From: Dasania marina DSM 21967 | Lineage (GTDB): Bacteria > Pseudomonadota > Gammaproteobacteria > Pseudomonadales > Dasaniaceae | Direction of reading: 5' to 3' | NCBI RefSeq assembly: GCF_000373485.1 | Contig: NZ_KB891585.1 | Span: 157,698-221,697 of the forward strand | Length of the DNA: 64,000 nt | Shown here: in pieces, positions 1 through 9,183 of the stretch | Numbering within the stretch: position 1 is the first letter of the stretch | How the letters are laid out: the number at the start of each line of letters is the position of its first letter | The notes under the pieces: model-generated | Database searches by the model: none | What the model saw: the letters and a program-made list of their open reading frames with translations, nothing else | Told to the model about the DNA's origin: nothing | Position numbers and translations under genes: made by a program

Positions 1-414
1 TTTTAATTCGCCGCTTTCCTCTAGTAATTTTATCGCGCATACAGTGCTGCTAAAGCTAAACGCAAATGCGAGCAAGGCGGCAGCGCCGTGGCTTAGTTCG
101 CTGAAATATGGTGCTGAGAGAGCGCCAACAAATAAAATAATCGCGCTGCTTATAAGTACCCACAAGCCCATATGGCTGGTTGAGCCCATCCAAGTTTCGC
201 GCCTAAATAAATCCTGCAGGTTAATTTTTAAGCCTATGGTAAACAGCATTAAAGTAATGCCTAAGTTGGCTAGGCTAGTTAGGCTGTCGGTGGCGACTAT
301 GCCCATGGCATTTAGGATAAAACCGGCGATTAAGTAACCGATTAACGGCGGTAAGCTAATTAATTTTGTGCTTAACCCACACACAAAGGCAATTAGTATC
401 CAAATGAATTCCAT
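1..414 (-). CDS. CPA2-family cation/proton antiporter, N-terminal part (cut by window edge)
   Basis: The frame starts at the ATG complementary to 412-414 and runs off the left edge, so 138 N-terminal residues are visible. They are strongly hydrophobic, with several membrane helices. The segments LPPLIGYLIAGFIL near residue 20 and FSFSSTVCAIKLLEESGE near residue 120 match the PF00999 exchanger fold of KefB/KefC/YbaL-type proteins. Such proteins exchange Na+ or K+ for H+ across the inner membrane. The part that would show a C-terminal RCK/TrkA regulatory domain lies outside the window, so the ion and regulation cannot be stated. It is divergent from the nuclease gene at 543, with about 128 bp between the two starts. 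Confidence 0.8.
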   Translation of the reverse strand, partial: MEFIWILIAFVCGLSTKLISLPPLIGYLIAGFILNAMGIVATDSLTSLANLGITLMLFTIGLKINLQDLFRRETWMGSTSHMGLWVLISSAIILFVGALSAPYFSELSHGAAALLAFAFSFSSTVCAIKLLEESGELK

Positions 415-542
415 GACAGTGGCAACCTGTAGCTAATTATTAGGGGCTAAGTTTAGCTTGTAGTAGGGTTTAGAGCTATGCCGATGTTTAACCCAGCCGC
501 GCTTATCTGTATCATGGCCGCTCAATTATTGTGGACGTGATT

Positions 543-1316
543 ATGAAAGTTATTACCGCTAACACCAATGGCATTAGGGCGGCGGCCCGCAAAGGTTTTT
601 TTGAGTGGTTGGCCAAAGAACAGCCCGATGTGGTGTGCATACAAGAGACTAAGGCGCAGGTCGATCAACTTAGCGACCCTATCTTTCATCCCGAAGGCTA
701 TCATTGCTATTACTTCGATGCGGAAAAGAAGGGTTATAGTGGCGTAGCGCTGTATTGTAAGAAGAAGCCTAAGAAAGTGATTAAGGGCCTAGGCTGGGAT
801 CCCGCCGATTCAGAAGGCCGTTATATACAGGCCGATTTTGATGGCGTCAGCGTCATCTCTATGTATTTACCCTCTGGTTCTAGCAGCGAGGCGGTGCAAA
901 TTAAAAAAGACGGCTTCTTAGACAATATCATGGCGCACTTTAAAACCCTGCGTCGCAAGCGTCGTGAGTATATTATTTGTGCTGACTGGAATATTTGCCA
1001 CAAAGAGATAGACCTTAAAAACTGGAAGCCCAATCAAAAAAATTCCGGATTTTTACCTCATGAGCGGGCGTGGCTAGATACGCTGTATAACGAAGTGGGC
1101 TATGTGGATGCTTTTAGGGAAATCAACCAAGAGGCGGAGCAATATACCTGGTGGTCTAACCGCGGTCAGGCGTGGGCTAAAAACGTGGGGTGGCGTATCG
1201 ATTACCATGTCGTTACCCCGGGGCTGGTGGATAAAATACAGTCAGCATCTATCTATAAAGACGAGCGTTTTTCTGACCATGCGCCTTTTATTATGGAATA
1301 CGATATTAACTACTAA
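543..1316 (+). CDS. xthA: Exodeoxyribonuclease III / AP endonuclease (ExoA-type, Crc-related)
   Basis: A 257-residue endonuclease/exonuclease/phosphatase-fold protein that would cleave DNA at abasic sites and degrade 3' ends in base-excision repair. The start MKVITANTNGIRAA at 543 fits the family; a GTG at 531 would add four residues. Metal and catalytic motifs are present in order: NTNGIR near residue 7, QETK near 34, ADWNICHKEID near 148 and SDHAP near the C-terminus. Its overall layout (RRKRREYI, DxKNW, GWRxDY) is close to Pseudomonas Crc, but Crc has lost the acidic catalytic residues and this protein keeps them. It is therefore called a nuclease and not the catabolite-repression protein. 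Single gene, no operon partner seen. Confidence 0.88.
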   Translation: MKVITANTNGIRAAARKGFFEWLAKEQPDVVCIQETKAQVDQLSDPIFHPEGYHCYYFDAEKKGYSGVALYCKKKPKKVIKGLGWDPADSEGRYIQADFDGVSVISMYLPSGSSSEAVQIKKDGFLDNIMAHFKTLRRKRREYIICADWNICHKEIDLKNWKPNQKNSGFLPHERAWLDTLYNEVGYVDAFREINQEAEQYTWWSNRGQAWAKNVGWRIDYHVVTPGLVDKIQSASIYKDERFSDHAPFIMEYDINY

Positions 1317-1417
1317 GCTATTTGCCAGCAGCCTAGCAAAAGCGTTACAGTATGCGGCGATTTAGCTAGGCTACAGAGCATTTGGTTAAACATTAAACAG
1401 TTTATAAGGTTAACAGT

Positions 1418-1747
1418 ATGAATTTTATATCTCAGGCCCACGCGCAAGCAGCAGGCGAAGCTTCAGCTGACGGCGGCATTATTCAACTCGTTATGCTAGT
1501 AGGTTTATTTGTGATGTTTTACTTCATCGCCATACGCCCCCAGCGCAAGCGCCAAAAAGAGCATGGCGAAATGGTTAAGTCTTTGGGCAAAGGCGACGAA
1601 GTGGTAACTACCAGCGGCATTTTAGGCAAAATTGTTAAAATCGATGGCGATTACCTTCTATTAAACGTGAGTGAAAATGTTGATCTTAAATTTCAACGCC
1701 ACTCTATACACGCCATATTACCTAAGGGTACTTTGAAAAGTATCTAA
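1418..1747 (+). CDS. yajC: Sec translocon accessory protein YajC
   Basis: A 109-residue inner-membrane protein of the SecDF-YajC complex that assists preprotein export and insertion. It shows the family layout: an Ala-rich N-terminus ending in HAQAAGEA, one membrane helix (about residues 22-41), then the hallmark FYFIAIRPQRKRQKEH followed by a cytosolic domain containing LGKGDEVVTTSGILGKI. The length matches the family. In most gammaproteobacteria yajC lies between tgt and secD; here neither is adjacent, and a strong terminator follows at 1771, so it is a monocistronic copy. Confidence 0.95.
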   Translation: MNFISQAHAQAAGEASADGGIIQLVMLVGLFVMFYFIAIRPQRKRQKEHGEMVKSLGKGDEVVTTSGILGKIVKIDGDYLLLNVSENVDLKFQRHSIHAILPKGTLKSI

Positions 1748-1770
1748 GTTAGGTTTGATTGAGTGTATTA

Positions 1771-1797
1771 GCGGCGACTTTTTTAGTCGCCGTTTTT
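1771..1797 (+). terminator. Rho-independent terminator after yajC
   Basis: An 8-bp stem (CGGCGACT / AGTCGCCG) with a short T-rich loop is followed by TTTTT, 24 bases after the yajC stop codon. Confidence 0.85.
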
Positions 1798-1823
1798 GGT
1801 TATAAATACAGTCGCTAGTAGGT

Positions 1824-1916
1824 AGTCGCTAGTCTCTAGATGGCGAGTTCCTAGTTAATAGCCACTAGTGTTTGTGTTTTCGCGAGTGCGGCCCAATACT
1901 CTAGAGACTAGCAACT
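1824..1916. repeat. 17-bp inverted repeat (AGTCGCTAGTCTCTAGA type)
   Basis: The arm at 1824-1840 and the arm at 1900-1916 are reverse complements with one mismatch. Extra copies of the short words GTCGCTAGT and CTAGAGACT lie between and beside them. The whole stretch sits between yajC and the 5'-nucleotidase gene. It looks like an intergenic palindromic repeat and not a terminator, because the arms are 59 bp apart. Confidence 0.55.
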
Positions 1917-1940
1917 AGAGACTGAAACATAAGGATACCC

Positions 1941-2843
1941 ATGCCACAGGATGCTACTGATAAATTGGTTGTTTCTATCTCCTCCAGAGCTTTGTTTAAT
2001 CTTGATGATAGCCATCTTGTATATGAACAGCAGGGCTTGGCGGCCTATCAGCAATACCAAATTGAGCATGAAGACGACGCCCTAGAGCCGGGTGAGGCTT
2101 TCCCGCTGGTGCGTAAGTTACTGGCTATCAATAGTAAGTTAGAGGGCGAGCCGCGGGTAGAGGTGATATTGCTGTCGCGTAACAGTGCTGATACCGGCCT
2201 GCGGGTATTTAACTCTATAGAGCATCATGGCCTAGATATTACCCGTGCTGCCTTTAGCGGTGGCCAAAGTCCTTATCGCTATATGTCAGCATTTGGCTGC
2301 CATCTGTTTTTATCCACTGATGCTCGCGATGTGCGCTCAGCCTTAGAAAACGGGGTTGCTGCGGCCACGTTAATGCCTTCGCCATTACGTGAATATGATG
2401 CCGATGCCCCGCTAAAATTTGCCTTTGATGGCGATGCGGTGCTGTTTTCCGATGAAGCTGAAAGAATCTACAAACATCAGGGTTTGGATGCTTTTGCCGC
2501 CAGCGAGCGCGCTGCTGCCAAAAGCCCTTTAACCGGTGGGCCATTCAAGGCCTTTTTAGCAGCCTTGCATGGCCTACAGTCACAGTTTCCCCCTGAACAT
2601 TCCCCCATACGCACTGCCTTAGTCACCGCTAGGTCGGCCCCGGCCCACGAGCGGGTAATACGCACGCTGCGCAGCTGGAATATACGCATAGATGAGTCCC
2701 TGTTTTTGGGCGGTTTAGCCAAGGGCGACTTCTTAAAAGCCTATGGTGCCGATGTGTTTTTTGATGACCAACAGGCCCATTGCGACTCCGCTAGCCAGCA
2801 TGTGGCTACTGGCCATGTGCCCCACGGGGTGGCGAATACTTAG
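1941..2843 (+). CDS. Cytosolic 5'-nucleotidase (PF06189 family)
   Basis: A 300-residue protein expected to dephosphorylate nucleoside 5'-monophosphates in the cytoplasm. The N-terminal block LVVSISSRALFNLDDSHLVY, the segment VEVILLSRNSADTGLRVFNS near residue 75 and the C-terminal LGGLAKGDFLKAYGADVFFDD follow the bacterial 5-nucleotidase family PF06189. Its HAD-like motifs are scattered, and the usual DxDGT signature is not obvious. The ATG at 1941 follows AAGGAT at a good distance. It stands alone: terminator and repeats upstream, a 231-bp gap before cysB downstream. Preferred nucleotide cannot be read from the sequence. Confidence 0.85.
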   Translation: MPQDATDKLVVSISSRALFNLDDSHLVYEQQGLAAYQQYQIEHEDDALEPGEAFPLVRKLLAINSKLEGEPRVEVILLSRNSADTGLRVFNSIEHHGLDITRAAFSGGQSPYRYMSAFGCHLFLSTDARDVRSALENGVAAATLMPSPLREYDADAPLKFAFDGDAVLFSDEAERIYKHQGLDAFAASERAAAKSPLTGGPFKAFLAALHGLQSQFPPEHSPIRTALVTARSAPAHERVIRTLRSWNIRIDESLFLGGLAKGDFLKAYGADVFFDDQQAHCDSASQHVATGHVPHGVANT

Positions 2844-3062
2844 CAGCGGCCATTTATCGGCTTATGGTGTCTGGGCAAATGTCCGGGGAATCCCCTAGAA
2901 CAAATAGAAACTTTTAAGCAATTATTAGGCGAAATTGGTTATATGGGCTATGTTTTAAGAGTCGTAACCGTATCCGTTTACTAAAAAAATAAGTAATAAC
3001 AAGATAAGCAATAAAACAAGGCGAGTTAGTAAAGCACTGAGTCTGTGTTTATTAGCATCTAG

Positions 3063-4049
<987 letters not shown>

Positions 4050-4077
4050 GCTTGGTCAGCGCAGTCATTAATCAGCT

Positions 4078-4111
4078 ATTAAAAAGCCGCACTGAGTTGC
4101 GGCTTTTTAAT
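4078..4111. terminator. Bidirectional-looking terminator after cysB
   Basis: Perfect 14-bp arms (ATTAAAAAGCCGCA / TGCGGCTTTTTAAT) around a 6-base loop, with A- and T-tracts at both ends, 29 bases past the cysB stop. Confidence 0.9.
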
Positions 4112-4204
4112 AGCGCCTATTTGTAAGCTGTGGGCATAGCTGCCGAGCTGCGACGGTGGTAGAATCAGCGCCTTTTACCGCCATGCAAGCGATTAGGAGT
4201 CCAC

Positions 4205-4822
4205 GTGGAACTAGCCTGTTTAGATTTGGAAGGGGTATTAATCCCTGAAATTTGGATTAACTTTGCCGAAAAAACCGGCATAGACGAACTCAAAGCCACC
4301 ACCCGAGATGTACCCGATTACGATGTGTTAATGAAGCAACGTTTACGCATCTTAAATGAACATGGCTTCGGCTTACCTGATATACAGGCGGTGATTAGCG
4401 AGCTGTCACCGATGGAAGGTGCGCTGGAGTTTTTAAATTGGTTGCGTGAGCGTTTTCAGGTAGTGATTTTATCCGACACCTTTTATGAATTTGGCATGCC
4501 CTTTATGAAGCAGTTGGGTTATCCCACCTTGCTATGTCATAAGCTAGAAGTGGATGAAAATGGCAAGGTTACTGATTATAAACTGCGCCAAGCCAACCCT
4601 AAGCGTCAAGCCGTGATTGGTTTTCACTCTATGTACTACCGCACTATCGCCACCGGTGATTCATACAATGATACCGCCATGCTGGCCGAAGCTGATGCTG
4701 GTATTTTATTTAAATCACCCGCTAATGTGATTGCTGAATTCCCTCAATATCCCGCAGTACACACTTACGAAGATTTGAAGAAAGAATTTCTTAAAGCCAG
4801 TAATCGCGATTTAAGCCTGTAA
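4205..4822 (+). CDS. thrH: Phosphoserine phosphatase / homoserine phosphotransferase ThrH
   Basis: A 205-residue HAD-superfamily phosphatase. ThrH hydrolyses phosphoserine and can transfer the phosphate to homoserine, linking serine and threonine synthesis. Motif I is ACLDLEGVLIPE (Asp7, Glu9, with Glu where other SerB proteins have Asp, a ThrH trait). Motif II is VILSDTFYEF near residue 90 and the C-terminal metal motif is ATGDSYNDTAML near 150. The start is GTG at 4205, preceded by TTAGGAGT; no ATG fits. Transcribed alone between two terminators. Confidence 0.93.
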   Translation: MELACLDLEGVLIPEIWINFAEKTGIDELKATTRDVPDYDVLMKQRLRILNEHGFGLPDIQAVISELSPMEGALEFLNWLRERFQVVILSDTFYEFGMPFMKQLGYPTLLCHKLEVDENGKVTDYKLRQANPKRQAVIGFHSMYYRTIATGDSYNDTAMLAEADAGILFKSPANVIAEFPQYPAVHTYEDLKKEFLKASNRDLSL

Positions 4823-4843
4823 TTAACCGGCTTGAGTAAAGTC

Positions 4844-4884
4844 CAAAAAAACGGCGTGATCATCATAGATTGCGCCGTTTTTTT
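4844..4884 (+). terminator. Rho-independent terminator after thrH
   Basis: Arms AAAAAAACGGCG (4844-4855) and CGCCGTTTTTTT (4873-4884) enclose a 17-base loop, 22 bases after the stop codon of thrH. Confidence 0.85.
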
Positions 4885-4945
4885 ATGCGCTGCGTTCACC
4901 CACAGTAGAGCCGTGCGTGGGCGTGATAGCAGGCAGCAAGCTATG

Positions 4946-5225
4946 ATTGGATTCCGGCTAAAAACGTACCGGAATGACGACGTTTAAATCGTCACATCGG
5001 TGCAGGTCTATGGCGTAATATCACCCGTCACTCGGATGCAGGCCGATACCAATAATAAAACCCGTCACTCCGGCGTAGGCCGGTATCCACAGTGGAGCTT
5101 AGACAATACAATAAACAAAGTACTATTGGATTCCGGCTAACAGCTTGCCGGAATGACGAAGAGTATTTACCTCCACTCGGGCATTAATAAGAAACCCCGT
5201 CACTCCGGCGTACGCCGGAGTCCAG
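4946..5225. repeat. Cluster of REP-like palindromic repeats in both orientations
   Basis: The gap between thrH and the transporter gene contains at least four copies of a palindrome whose core is CCGTCACTCCGGCGTA with a CCGG..TCCA right half. Forward copies lie at 5061-5090 and 5196-5225, and reverse-orientation copies (TTGGATTCCGG...CCGGAATGACG) at about 4946-4984 and 5124-5160. A degenerate forward copy sits at 5024-5050. The flipped arrangement resembles BIME-type arrays of REP elements. Apart from these repeats, nothing else is seen in 4885-5317. Confidence 0.85.
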
Positions 5226-5317
5226 TATCGCAGCAATAAGCTGTGATACTATTAGCCGCAGCACGGTTAACAACTTACCCTGTTTAAGCCTAGCCGCTAA
5301 ACTGAGCACGAATAATA

Positions 5318-6577
5318 ATGTATAAACTCATCAAAACTCCCGGCGCTATTTTCTATCTAGGCGCCTTATTTTTAAATGCCTTTATCGACCTAGGCCATAA
5401 AATCATTATTCAAAATACCTTGTTTAAAGCCTACGACGGCCAAGAACAGGTGATCTACACCGCCATAGTCAATGCGTTGATCTTATTGCCTTTTATACTA
5501 CTGGTATCGCCGGTAGGTTTTGTTGCCGATAAATATCCCAAGCATCAAGTGATGCGGTTTTCAGCTTGGCTGGCCGTGCTGGTAACATTGTTAATTACCG
5601 CTTGTTATTACTTGGGCTGGTTTTGGCAGGCTTTTGTTTTAACGTTTGTGTTGGCGATACAATCAGCTTTTTACTCGCCAGCAAAATACGGTTATATAAA
5701 ATTTTTGTTTGGCGTTGATCGCTTAGTACAGGGTAATGGTTTGGTGCAGGCTGTGACTATAGTTGCCATATTAGCTGGCACGGTGGTGTACTCCTTGTTT
5801 TTTGAGATGCTCTATCCCAACGGTGTCATCGACCCGGCAGTAATTTTGCAACACATAGTGGTAATAGGCTGGCTGTTAGTGGTTAATGCACTATTTGGAT
5901 TAGCGATGATGTATAAATTACCTGCTTTAGAGCAGGGTGACCCCGAAAAAACCTTTCCTGTTAAAGCTTACCTGCAAGGCCAGATGATCAAACAGCTGGG
6001 CTGTTTAGTGTGTAAAAAGTCCGTAATTATTTGGTCCATAATAGGCTTGGCATTGTTTTGGTCGGTGGGGCAGGTGATGTTGGCAGCATTCCCCGCTTAT
6101 GCCAAAGCACAATACGGCGTTAGCAATACGCTGGTGATACAGGCGGTATTGGGTTGTGCTGGTTTGGGTATAGTATTGGGCTCGTGGCTAGCAGCCAAGT
6201 TATCGGTGGATAATATACGCACCGTATTAATCCCCATAGGCGCTATGGGCGTGGCGCTTTGTGTCAGCGCATTAACCTTCGTCGGCTCTATGAGCTTATC
6301 GGCGTTGCTGTTTGTAGGGGTAGGGGCCATGGGCGGCTTAATGATTGCGCCCCTCAATGCGCTAATCCAGTTCCACAGCCAAGAGCATGAGCTGGGCCAT
6401 GTGTTAGCGATGAACAACTGGCTGCAAAATATGGCCATGGCCAGCTTTTTAGGGCTTACCGTTTGGTTTGCAGTAAAGGGGTTTAGCAGTGAGTTGTTAT
6501 TACAGTTAATCGCAGCAATCGCTTTGCTAGCGAGTGCTTTGTTATTGGCTTATCTATGGACCAATAAAGGAAAATAA
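5318..6577 (+). CDS. lplT: LplT-type MFS lysophospholipid transporter
   Basis: A 419-residue major-facilitator protein with about 12 membrane helices. LplT flips lysophospholipids inward so that they can be re-acylated. The N-terminal AIFYLGALFLNAFIDLGHKI and the loop GFVADKYPKHQVMRF (MFS motif A position) match LplT and the transporter half of Aas-type fusions. The acyltransferase partner (aas) is not adjacent, so the assignment rests on sequence alone; a general MFS exporter of the same subfamily is the alternative. The gene lies between the REP cluster and a convergent LuxR gene. Confidence 0.72.
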   Translation: MYKLIKTPGAIFYLGALFLNAFIDLGHKIIIQNTLFKAYDGQEQVIYTAIVNALILLPFILLVSPVGFVADKYPKHQVMRFSAWLAVLVTLLITACYYLGWFWQAFVLTFVLAIQSAFYSPAKYGYIKFLFGVDRLVQGNGLVQAVTIVAILAGTVVYSLFFEMLYPNGVIDPAVILQHIVVIGWLLVVNALFGLAMMYKLPALEQGDPEKTFPVKAYLQGQMIKQLGCLVCKKSVIIWSIIGLALFWSVGQVMLAAFPAYAKAQYGVSNTLVIQAVLGCAGLGIVLGSWLAAKLSVDNIRTVLIPIGAMGVALCVSALTFVGSMSLSALLFVGVGAMGGLMIAPLNALIQFHSQEHELGHVLAMNNWLQNMAMASFLGLTVWFAVKGFSSELLLQLIAAIALLASALLLAYLWTNKGK

Positions 6578-6689
6578 TAGCGCTAAGGCGTAAATATTGT
6601 ATCTTATAATAATTTGCAGTTTCGCTAGATATTAATGGCGTGACGGATAGTGTTTTACGCACGGTTTATCTTATTGCTTTATTATTTTA

Positions 6690-7478
6690 TTATTTTATTA
6701 TTCCGTCTAAGTGTAATAAGAAAAGATTAAAAAGTTCAGCCTGGGTATTAATATTCAAACGTTCATAAATATTTTTGCGGTGTACCTTTATGGTAGAAGG
6801 GCTAATATCTAAAGCCTTGGCCAGTGATTTAGACGAATGCCCCTGTAATATCAATTGTGCAACTTGCTGTTCTCTGGCGGTAATCTTGCCATCGCCAAAG
6901 TTTTCAAAGGCACTGCTCACCGGTGAGAGTGTGTGGTTGTGCTGGTGTGGCTGTAAAGTATAAAACTGCTGCACCACCGCTTTAAGCAAAGGTAGGGTTG
7001 TCTCTAAAGTATTGAGGTCGTCACGGCTAAAAACACCATGGTGGTTGCGCCTAGCCAGTGAGATGATCACTGTGTTACAGCTATCTAACGGTATAAAGAT
7101 GCCTAGTTCATCGGCTAGGTCTAAGCCGCGATAATAAGTTTGATAGTATTCTGAATCTTCAAAATTATCGGGCGCAAAGTCGTTGAGGTGATAGATGCTA
7201 TCAAGTGCTTGTTTTTTTAACGCGCTATAAAAAGGATCTAATAGATAAACCCCGTGGGTGTAATCAATAACCGCCTGTTGTCGTTTGGGCCTGGGGTAGT
7301 CGTCGTAGAGTAAAACGGGTGCTTGTTGGCTGGGGTAAAGCAACACGATAGCAGTGTCGAAGTTAAGCCACAGCTTAATAGCTGCAATTAGCTTACCGGC
7401 CAGCTCGGGGGCTAGTTGGCTGGTAAGACCGTCGGCAATTAATTGGTGCCATCTTTTTAATGCGTCAATATCGGGCAT
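6690..7478 (-). CDS. LuxR-family transcriptional regulator
   Basis: A 262-residue protein with a C-terminal LuxR/GerE helix-turn-helix (about residues 197-255: KITAREQQVAQLILQGHSSK, then LDISPSTIKVHRKNIYERL). The first ~180 residues are a GAF-like, autoinducer-domain-sized region without the classical acyl-homoserine-lactone pocket motifs, so the signal is unknown. The gene is divergent from the N-carbamoylputrescine amidase gene, with about 168 bp between starts. It may therefore respond to polyamine status, which is inference from position only. A short TTATT-rich tract (6673-6703) overlaps its 3' end. Confidence 0.82.
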   Translation of the reverse strand: MPDIDALKRWHQLIADGLTSQLAPELAGKLIAAIKLWLNFDTAIVLLYPSQQAPVLLYDDYPRPKRQQAVIDYTHGVYLLDPFYSALKKQALDSIYHLNDFAPDNFEDSEYYQTYYRGLDLADELGIFIPLDSCNTVIISLARRNHHGVFSRDDLNTLETTLPLLKAVVQQFYTLQPHQHNHTLSPVSSAFENFGDGKITAREQQVAQLILQGHSSKSLAKALDISPSTIKVHRKNIYERLNINTQAELFNLFLLHLDGIIK

Positions 7479-7646
7479 GGAATAACTCTAAAGCTAGCTG
7501 CCTTAGATGTCAGCAGCAGTAAATATAGTTGGATAATGAAAACTGTGGGCTAGTAAGAATAGTATGGCTACCCCTATGGGACTATTCCCGCAGCTTAAAA
7601 CACTTTGTATAGTGATTTCAAATTGGTTTGATTTAAAGGTAGTGCC

Positions 7647-8546
7647 ATGAGAGCAGTAACAGTAGCAGCAACCCAAATGACTGTCACTTGGGATTTGGAC
7701 GATAATGTGAATAAAGCCGAGGCTTTGGTGCGTGAAGCTGCCAGCCAGGGCGCCAACATTATCTTAATCCAAGAGTTGTTTGAGGCCCCCTATTTTTGTA
7801 TAGAGCAAGATGCTAAACATTTTAAGCTGGCCACCACGCTTGAAGAAAACGTTAACATCAAACGCTTCCAAGCCTTGGCGAAAGAGTTAAACGTGGTGTT
7901 GCCTTTTAGCTGGTTTGAAAAAGCAGGCAAGGCCTTTTTCAACTCCATGGCGATGATAGACGCTGATGGCCGTGTGTTGGGGGTATACCGCAAGTCACAC
8001 ATACCCAATGGCCCCGGCTATCAAGAGAAGCAATACTTCAACCCAGGCGATACCGGCTTTAAAGTATGGGATACCCAGTTTGCCAAAATAGGAGTGGGTA
8101 TATGCTGGGATCAGTGGTTCCCCGAGTCGGCTCGTTGTATGGCCTTAATGGGCGCAGAAATTCTGATGTATCCCACCGCCATAGGTTCAGAGCCACCACC
8201 AGCGCCGCCCTTAGATTCCCGCTACCACTGGCAGCGCGTGATGCAAGGCCATGCCGGTGCTAATATAATGCCGCTAATCGCCTCTAATCGCATAGGTACA
8301 GAACGTGCGACTCATGATGATAATTACGCGATTACTTTTTATGGCTCATCCTTTATTGCCGATTACACCGGTGAAAAAGTCCAAGAAGCTAATGACAGCG
8401 ATGAAACGGTTTTAATACATACCTTTGATTTGGATGCCGTTGCCGATTACCGCGAAAGTTGGGGAGTATTTAGAGATAGGCGCCCAGAATTGTACCAGCC
8501 TATAGCAACTTTAGATGGCGAGTTGCCACACCACGCCAGAAAATAA
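7647..8546 (+). CDS. aguB: N-carbamoylputrescine amidase
   Basis: A 299-residue nitrilase-superfamily (CN-hydrolase) enzyme that converts N-carbamoylputrescine to putrescine, CO2 and ammonia in the agmatine route. The catalytic triad is visible: Glu43 in LIQELFEAPYF, Lys116 in YRKSHIPNGPGY and Cys153 in GVGICWDQWFPE. The substrate-recognition stretch ATHDDNYAITFYGSSFIADY is characteristic of AguB. Length matches the family. The usual partner, agmatine deiminase (aguA), is not in the window. A clean terminator follows. Confidence 0.93.
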   Translation: MRAVTVAATQMTVTWDLDDNVNKAEALVREAASQGANIILIQELFEAPYFCIEQDAKHFKLATTLEENVNIKRFQALAKELNVVLPFSWFEKAGKAFFNSMAMIDADGRVLGVYRKSHIPNGPGYQEKQYFNPGDTGFKVWDTQFAKIGVGICWDQWFPESARCMALMGAEILMYPTAIGSEPPPAPPLDSRYHWQRVMQGHAGANIMPLIASNRIGTERATHDDNYAITFYGSSFIADYTGEKVQEANDSDETVLIHTFDLDAVADYRESWGVFRDRRPELYQPIATLDGELPHHARK

Positions 8547-8561
8547 CTTTACAGGTAGTCT

Positions 8562-8595
8562 AAAAAATGGCCACATTGAGTGGCCATTTTTTTTA
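8562..8595. terminator. Terminator between aguB and the convergent thioesterase gene
   Basis: Arms AAAAAATGGCCA (8562-8573) and TGGCCATTTTTT (from 8581) with a 7-base loop. A- and T-tracts on the two sides allow it to serve both convergent genes. Confidence 0.88.
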
Positions 8596-8643
8596 GTGCT
8601 TTTATTAGTAGCTGTTGTTAAAAACAGTTACTACCAGTTGTTG

Positions 8644-9060
8644 TTAGAGGCTGTCGGGGTTTAACGCTGCGCGCCACTCATCGGGTAGGGTGCTGACTTT
8701 TTGTTGTTGATAATCATAATACACCATGCCGGTTTTAGCATGGGCGATATCAGCACCGGTTTTTTTATTGCGCACACGGTAAAAAATATCGCAGCCGTAT
8801 TTATTAAAGTCACCGGCCGCCATATCAAAACATAATATATCGCCATAAAAGCCTTCGGCCTTATAGACTATGGCCGAGTCGGTCAAAATAATATGCTCTT
8901 CGTTATAACCGTACTGCGCTAAAAAATGCAGCCTGGCTTCATGTATTAAGGCCAGTACCGCATAGTTGCTAAGGTGGCCGCCATTGGTGTCGCTAATACG
9001 TATAGGTAATTCAGTGCTATAACTGTAATGTTCAGGCATGTCTATACTGACGCGCGCCAT
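8644..9060 (-). CDS. Acyl-CoA thioesterase, 4HBT (YbgC-like) hot-dog family
   Basis: A 138-residue single hot-dog-fold protein. The segment RISDTNGGHLSNYAVLALIH (residues 21-40) corresponds to the active-site loop and helix of 4-hydroxybenzoyl-CoA/YbgC-type thioesterases, where an Asp and a Gly-His pair occur. The later FYRVRNKKTGADIAHAKTGM segment is the usual central strand pair. These enzymes hydrolyse acyl-CoA thioesters in the cytoplasm; the acyl group preferred here is not evident. The start is supported by GAGGAG a few bases upstream. Neighbours are unrelated genes. Confidence 0.78.
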   Translation of the reverse strand: MARVSIDMPEHYSYSTELPIRISDTNGGHLSNYAVLALIHEARLHFLAQYGYNEEHIILTDSAIVYKAEGFYGDILCFDMAAGDFNKYGCDIFYRVRNKKTGADIAHAKTGMVYYDYQQQKVSTLPDEWRAALNPDSL

Positions 9061-9183
9061 GGTTTACTCCTCGTATATGGTTTTGCTTACTATAATTCTC
9101 TGCATAACCCTTTGTATGAAAAATCCCCGCATGGCAGGGATGTTGTGATGGAGTGTAAACAAGGGTTGCTTAAAAGACTATGC

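Noticed and set aside
543-1316. Calling this gene crc (catabolite repression control)
   Set aside because: Crc lacks the catalytic acidic and His residues that are all present here.
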